Positions 7,757 to 10,937 of a stretch of 10,937 nt of DNA are shown here, one piece after another (positions within the stretch are counted from its first letter, which is position 1; every line of letters begins with the position of its first letter). The notes under the pieces are model-generated. The model searched no databases. It had not been told where the DNA came from and saw only the letters and a program-made list of their open reading frames with translations. This DNA comes from Flavobacteriales bacterium (GTDB lineage: Bacteria > Bacteroidota > Bacteroidia > Flavobacteriales > Flavobacteriaceae), in assembly GCA_003229235.1 (NCBI GenBank), contig QIIH01000272.1:1-10937 (forward strand). Direction: 5' to 3'. A program made the position numbers and the translations under genes.

Positions 7757-9167
7757 AAGTATCCAACTTACCGTTTTATTCGCCTTTTTCGTAAGTGGAA
7801 TTCAGGCACAAGAGGTAGTACAAGTAGATTCTACAGGTGTTGCTACAGCGACTAAAACTATCGACACAGTTAAAACTTTTAAAAGATATAAAGTAGATGG
7901 AGTAGCTTCTGTTGTTGGAGACTACATTGTATTGGATAGTGATATCGACAAAAAATATATCGAAATAGAAAGCCAAGGTTTTTCTGTAGCCGATGTTACT
8001 CGCTGCGATTTGCTCGGTTCTTTACTTGAAGAAAAATTATACGCTCATCATGCAGTTATTGACAGTGTTTTTATTGCAGACGATCAAGTAAACGGGGCCG
8101 TAGACCAACAAATTCAATATATGCTGGCCCAGATTAATTCTGAGGCGGCATTGTTAGATTTTTATAAAAAAGAATCAATGGCAGATCTGCGTACTGAATT
8201 GTTTAGTATAAACAAAGCAAATTTATTGGCGTCAGAAATGCAGCGAAAGGTAATTGAAGAGGTAGAAATTACTCCAGAAGAAATTCGCAGTTTTTTTGCT
8301 TCTATTCCAGTAGACGAGCGCCCTGTCTTTAGTGCCGAATTGGAAGTTGCTCAAATTGTAATAGAACCCGAAATTCCTGAAGCAGAACGACAGGCTGTAA
8401 TCGATAAGTTAAATGAGTTTCGAGGTGGAATCGTAAACAATGGAGATAGTTTTGCTACAAAAGCAGTATTGTATTCGCAAGATCCAGGGTCAAGCACCAA
8501 AGGAGGTAAAATTAGCCTTAAGCGAAGCGATGCCTTTGTAAAGGAATTTAAAGACGTTGCTTTTTCCTTACTCGAAGGCGAGATAAGTGAACCTTTTGAA
8601 TCGGAATTTGGCTTTCACTTAATGATTGTCGATAAGGTTAGAGGGCAATCTAGGGATGTACGTCATATATTGCTAGTACCTAACGTAACAGAAGCAACTG
8701 TTGCCGCAGCAAAAGAAAAAATTAACAACATTCGTACAAGAATTATAGCTGGCGAACTTTCTTTTGAAGATGCTGCTAAAAGCGAATCCGACGAAGTGGA
8801 GACCAAAAATGACGGTGGGCAGCTAGTTAATCCTGTAACTGGAGATACACGTTTTGATTTAACCAAAATGGACCCTACCATGAGTGCGCAGGTATACGAT
8901 TTAAAAGACAACGAAGTGTCTAAAGTATTTACAGATAAAGACCGTGCAGGAAGACGTAAATTTAAAATTTTAACGGTAACAAATCGCTACGAAGAACATC
9001 AAGCAGATTACTCAAAGGATTACGAAAAAATTAGAGATTTGGCTATACGCGATAAGCAACGAAAAGCAATCGAAGAATGGCAGGACGAAAAAATAAAAGA
9101 AACCTATGTGAGCGTCAATAAAGATTATGCAGGTTGCGATTTTGCTAGTAACTGGTTAAAAAATTAA
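7734..9167 (+). CDS. surA: SurA-like periplasmic chaperone / peptidyl-prolyl isomerase
   Basis: I choose the ATG at 7734 (477 residues) over the in-frame ATG at 7719 because it gives a normal signal peptide, residues 1-25, ending GIQA before QE; the upstream start would only add five residues. The mature part begins with a SurA N-terminal domain: VDGVASVVGDYIVLDSDID (54-72) followed by LLGSLLEEKLYAHHAV (93-108). Two parvulin domains follow. Domain 1 (about 203-302) has VAQIVI in place of RHILI and keeps GG (257-258) and GFHLMIV (293-299). Domain 2 (about 308-418) keeps RHILL (310-314) and GG (361-362) but ends RRKFKILTV without GFH. The C-terminal helix (about 425-460) matches SurA, where it packs on the N-domain. 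The length resembles E. coli SurA (428), with an extra spacer after the signal peptide. It overlaps the upstream gene by 23 bases, and the MoxR gene starts 2 bases after its stop. Confidence 0.88.
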   Translation: MTLKYINKSIQLTVLFAFFVSGIQAQEVVQVDSTGVATATKTIDTVKTFKRYKVDGVASVVGDYIVLDSDIDKKYIEIESQGFSVADVTRCDLLGSLLEEKLYAHHAVIDSVFIADDQVNGAVDQQIQYMLAQINSEAALLDFYKKESMADLRTELFSINKANLLASEMQRKVIEEVEITPEEIRSFFASIPVDERPVFSAELEVAQIVIEPEIPEAERQAVIDKLNEFRGGIVNNGDSFATKAVLYSQDPGSSTKGGKISLKRSDAFVKEFKDVAFSLLEGEISEPFESEFGFHLMIVDKVRGQSRDVRHILLVPNVTEATVAAAKEKINNIRTRIIAGELSFEDAAKSESDEVETKNDGGQLVNPVTGDTRFDLTKMDPTMSAQVYDLKDNEVSKVFTDKDRAGRRKFKILTVTNRYEEHQADYSKDYEKIRDLAIRDKQRKAIEEWQDEKIKETYVSVNKDYAGCDFASNWLKN

Positions 9168-9169
9168 GT

Positions 9170-10123
9170 ATGTCTGATGTCGCTGCCATACAGCAACTTG
9201 TTGTAAAATATCAAGAATTAAAAGACGAAATTGCTAAGGTAATTGTGGGTCAAGATGAGGTGGTCGATCAGGTACTTCTAGCTATCTTTTCTGGAGGTCA
9301 CGCCTTGTTGATTGGTGTACCCGGTTTGGCAAAAACATTACTTGTAAATACAGTAGCACAAACATTAGGACTAGATTTTAAGCGAATTCAGTTTACACCA
9401 GATTTAATGCCTAGTGATATATTAGGATCCGAAATTTTAGACCAAAACAGAAACTTTACCTTTATAAAGGGACCAATCTTTGCAAATATTATTCTTGCAG
9501 ATGAGATTAATCGGACTCCTCCTAAAACACAGGCTGCACTCCTAGAAGCTATGCAGGAAAGATCTGTGACTGTAGCTGGAAAGCAATACCAACTTGACCT
9601 TCCTTATTTTGTATTGGCTACTCAAAACCCAATAGAACAAGAGGGCACATATCCGCTTCCTGAAGCTCAGTTAGACAGATTTATGTTTGCGATAAACTTG
9701 GAGTATCCAAGTTTTGAAGAAGAAGTGACGATAGTAAAAAAGACAACTTCAGACGAACAGGCTAGTGTAAATAAGCTTTTTTCTGATAAAGAAATTTTAG
9801 ACTTTCAGCACTTAATAAGACGAGTACCTGTTGCCGATAATGTTGTAGAATACGCAGTGACGCTTGTGGGCAAAACACGCCCGAAGGGTAAAACTGCACC
9901 AGAACAGGTTAAAAATTATATCGACTGGGGCGCTGGCCCAAGAGCCTCTCAGTATTTAATTCTAGCTGCAAAGGCAAATGCAGCGGTAAATGGTAAGTTT
10001 TCTCCAGACATAGAAGATGTCCAAAAGGTGGCAGTTAGTGTATTACGTCATAGACTTATTAAAAACTACAAAGCCGAAGCCGAAGGCATCACCATTGAGC
10101 AAATTATCGAAGGCCTTTTTTAA
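9170..10123 (+). CDS. MoxR-family AAA+ ATPase
   Basis: This is a complete 317-residue cytoplasmic ATPase of the MoxR/RavA class, which acts as a chaperone-like remodeller, often of proteins with von Willebrand A domains. The sequence shows Walker A GVPGLAKT (49-56, the usual MoxR variant), Walker B IILADE (107-112) followed by INRTPPKTQAALLEAMQERS (113-132), sensor 1 ATQNP (150-154) with IEQEGTYPLPEAQLDRF (155-171), and a sensor 2 region GAGPRASQ (254-261). The start lies 2 bases after the SurA-like stop, so it is co-transcribed and likely translationally coupled. MoxR genes in Bacteroidota often precede DUF58 and VWA (Bat) genes. Here the operon ends at once, as the next gene runs in the opposite direction and the two stop codons overlap. 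The substrate is unknown. The link to the periplasmic chaperones is inferred from the operon only. Confidence 0.95.
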   Translation: MSDVAAIQQLVVKYQELKDEIAKVIVGQDEVVDQVLLAIFSGGHALLIGVPGLAKTLLVNTVAQTLGLDFKRIQFTPDLMPSDILGSEILDQNRNFTFIKGPIFANIILADEINRTPPKTQAALLEAMQERSVTVAGKQYQLDLPYFVLATQNPIEQEGTYPLPEAQLDRFMFAINLEYPSFEEEVTIVKKTTSDEQASVNKLFSDKEILDFQHLIRRVPVADNVVEYAVTLVGKTRPKGKTAPEQVKNYIDWGAGPRASQYLILAAKANAAVNGKFSPDIEDVQKVAVSVLRHRLIKNYKAEAEGITIEQIIEGLF

Positions 10124-10937
10124 TTGGCTTCTCGAGCTTCTTTTATCTTTTTATCTAATTCATAATCATATAGCGCCACAAACATGCTAGCCATCATGTC
10201 TTGCTTGGTTGCAGAGGTATTATTTGTTTGTAAAATTAGTTGGTATTCATGATCTGGATAAAGTAAAACCCCTTCGCTACTTGAGAATTCTGCTATTTTT
10301 TCCAGTCCAATTTTATCTAAATGATTTTTGGCTTTAGCCGTAAATATTATGGAGTCTGTGGTAACATCTTTAAGCGCAAGAGATTCTGCAAACGGATGTA
10401 AATGAGTTGCAATATGATGCAGGCGGGTAGTATCTTTAAGTTGTAATTGATCGCTCACTACAGAACGGTACGTTTGTTTTCCTGGGAAGATCACCCAATG
10501 ACCAGACATACGCTGCCCGTTACTCGCTAAATAGTTGTGGTTTTTGGTTTCTACAGGAATACAAATCGTGGGGTCTACCTTGGCGGCATCATTTTTAAAG
10601 GGCCGCTCGTCGTCGTAAGGAAGCATTATAAAAATAGTGCGACTACTTAAAGGTTTAAACGTGGTATTGTCTGGTGAATACGCGAGGCTTATTTTATGTT
10701 TTAGCTTAAAAACACTATCCTTTTTATTGTGATTTAAAGATTGGGTGCTTAAATATAAGTATTCGTTTGCCCTAATAGGAAATCCAAACCCTTCTGGGAA
10801 CTCATAAGTTTCCATGCCGTTAGTAAGGGTAGCTAAGCGGGGGTAATGCTTACCAATTCTGCCAGGTAGATCCCATTTTGAATAATAACTACTATCGTAG
10901 TAATCTATATTGGTGTGGCAGATAAAATCGTTAGATA
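10120..10937 (-). CDS. Possible copper type II (PHM/DBM-like) monooxygenase-domain protein, N-terminus cut by window edge
   Basis: The frame is open from the right edge to the TAA at 10122-10120. About 271 residues are visible; the Met at 10815-10813 is internal, because the 40 codons upstream are open and read as protein (KWDLPGRIGKHYPRL and so on). With numbering from that Met, the C-terminal half holds HHIATHLHPFAESLAL (133-148), LYPDHEYQLILQTNN (185-199) and QDMMASMFVALYDYE (205-219). The spacing of His138-x-His140 to Met207/208 closely resembles the CuM site of peptidylglycine monooxygenase (His242, His244, Met314), and the fold order looks similar. The front half (FPEGFGFPI, 6-14; YLSTQSLNHN, 21-30) may be the N-terminal copper domain. 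The function is inferred from motif spacing alone; the signal peptide and any haem or copper sites upstream lie outside the window. The stop codon overlaps that of the MoxR gene. Confidence 0.6.
   Translation of the reverse strand, partial: SNDFICHTNIDYYDSSYYSKWDLPGRIGKHYPRLATLTNGMETYEFPEGFGFPIRANEYLYLSTQSLNHNKKDSVFKLKHKISLAYSPDNTTFKPLSSRTIFIMLPYDDERPFKNDAAKVDPTICIPVETKNHNYLASNGQRMSGHWVIFPGKQTYRSVVSDQLQLKDTTRLHHIATHLHPFAESLALKDVTTDSIIFTAKAKNHLDKIGLEKIAEFSSSEGVLLYPDHEYQLILQTNNTSATKQDMMASMFVALYDYELDKKIKEAREAN

Noticed and set aside
10110..10120. The palindrome AAGGCCTT followed by T, as a terminator for the MoxR gene.
   Set aside because: The palindrome leaves no loop, so it cannot form a stable RNA hairpin, and it lies within the coding sequence.

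Overview
The window looks like a chromosomal segment of a marine-type member of the Flavobacteriaceae (Bacteroidota). The support is AT-rich DNA, no strong Shine-Dalgarno sequences, Bacteroidota-style promoters (TTG, about 19-20 bases, TAnnTTTG), and proteins of typical flavobacterial type. All genes look intact and native. I see no mobile element, phage, CRISPR array, tRNA or rRNA.

Layout, left to right. (1) 1-1839, minus: a TonB-dependent outer-membrane receptor of the FecA-like type, cut by the left edge. (2) 1840-2118: a divergent intergenic region with one outward-facing promoter for the receptor and one for guaB. (3) 2119-3591, plus: guaB, IMP dehydrogenase; the promoter position argues against the longer reading frame that opens at 2050. 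(4) 3683-4264, minus: a Skp/OmpH-like periplasmic chaperone with its own promoter element and a clear intrinsic terminator. (5) 4340-4582, minus: a small 80-residue protein of unknown function. (6) 4583-4940: a gap with no gene, ending in the promoter of the next operon. (7) 4941-10123, plus: a tightly packed four-gene operon. It encodes a large PpiC/PpiD-like peptidyl-prolyl isomerase, a parvulin-like lipoprotein, a SurA-like protein and a MoxR-family AAA+ ATPase. The genes overlap or lie 2 bases apart. (8) 10120-10937, minus: a gene cut by the right edge. Its visible part resembles the C-terminal domain of copper type II (PHM/DBM-like) monooxygenases.

How the genes fit together: the centre of the window is an envelope-biogenesis neighbourhood. 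The Skp-like chaperone and the three SurA/PpiD-type proteins would all handle unfolded outer-membrane proteins in the periplasm, and a TonB receptor such as the one at the left edge is a typical client. The MoxR ATPase is cytoplasmic, yet it appears to be co-transcribed with the chaperones.

I found no convincing undescribed system. The most interesting points are the copper-monooxygenase-like protein at the right edge, the stepwise loss of catalytic parvulin residues across the chaperone operon, and the small orphan protein.
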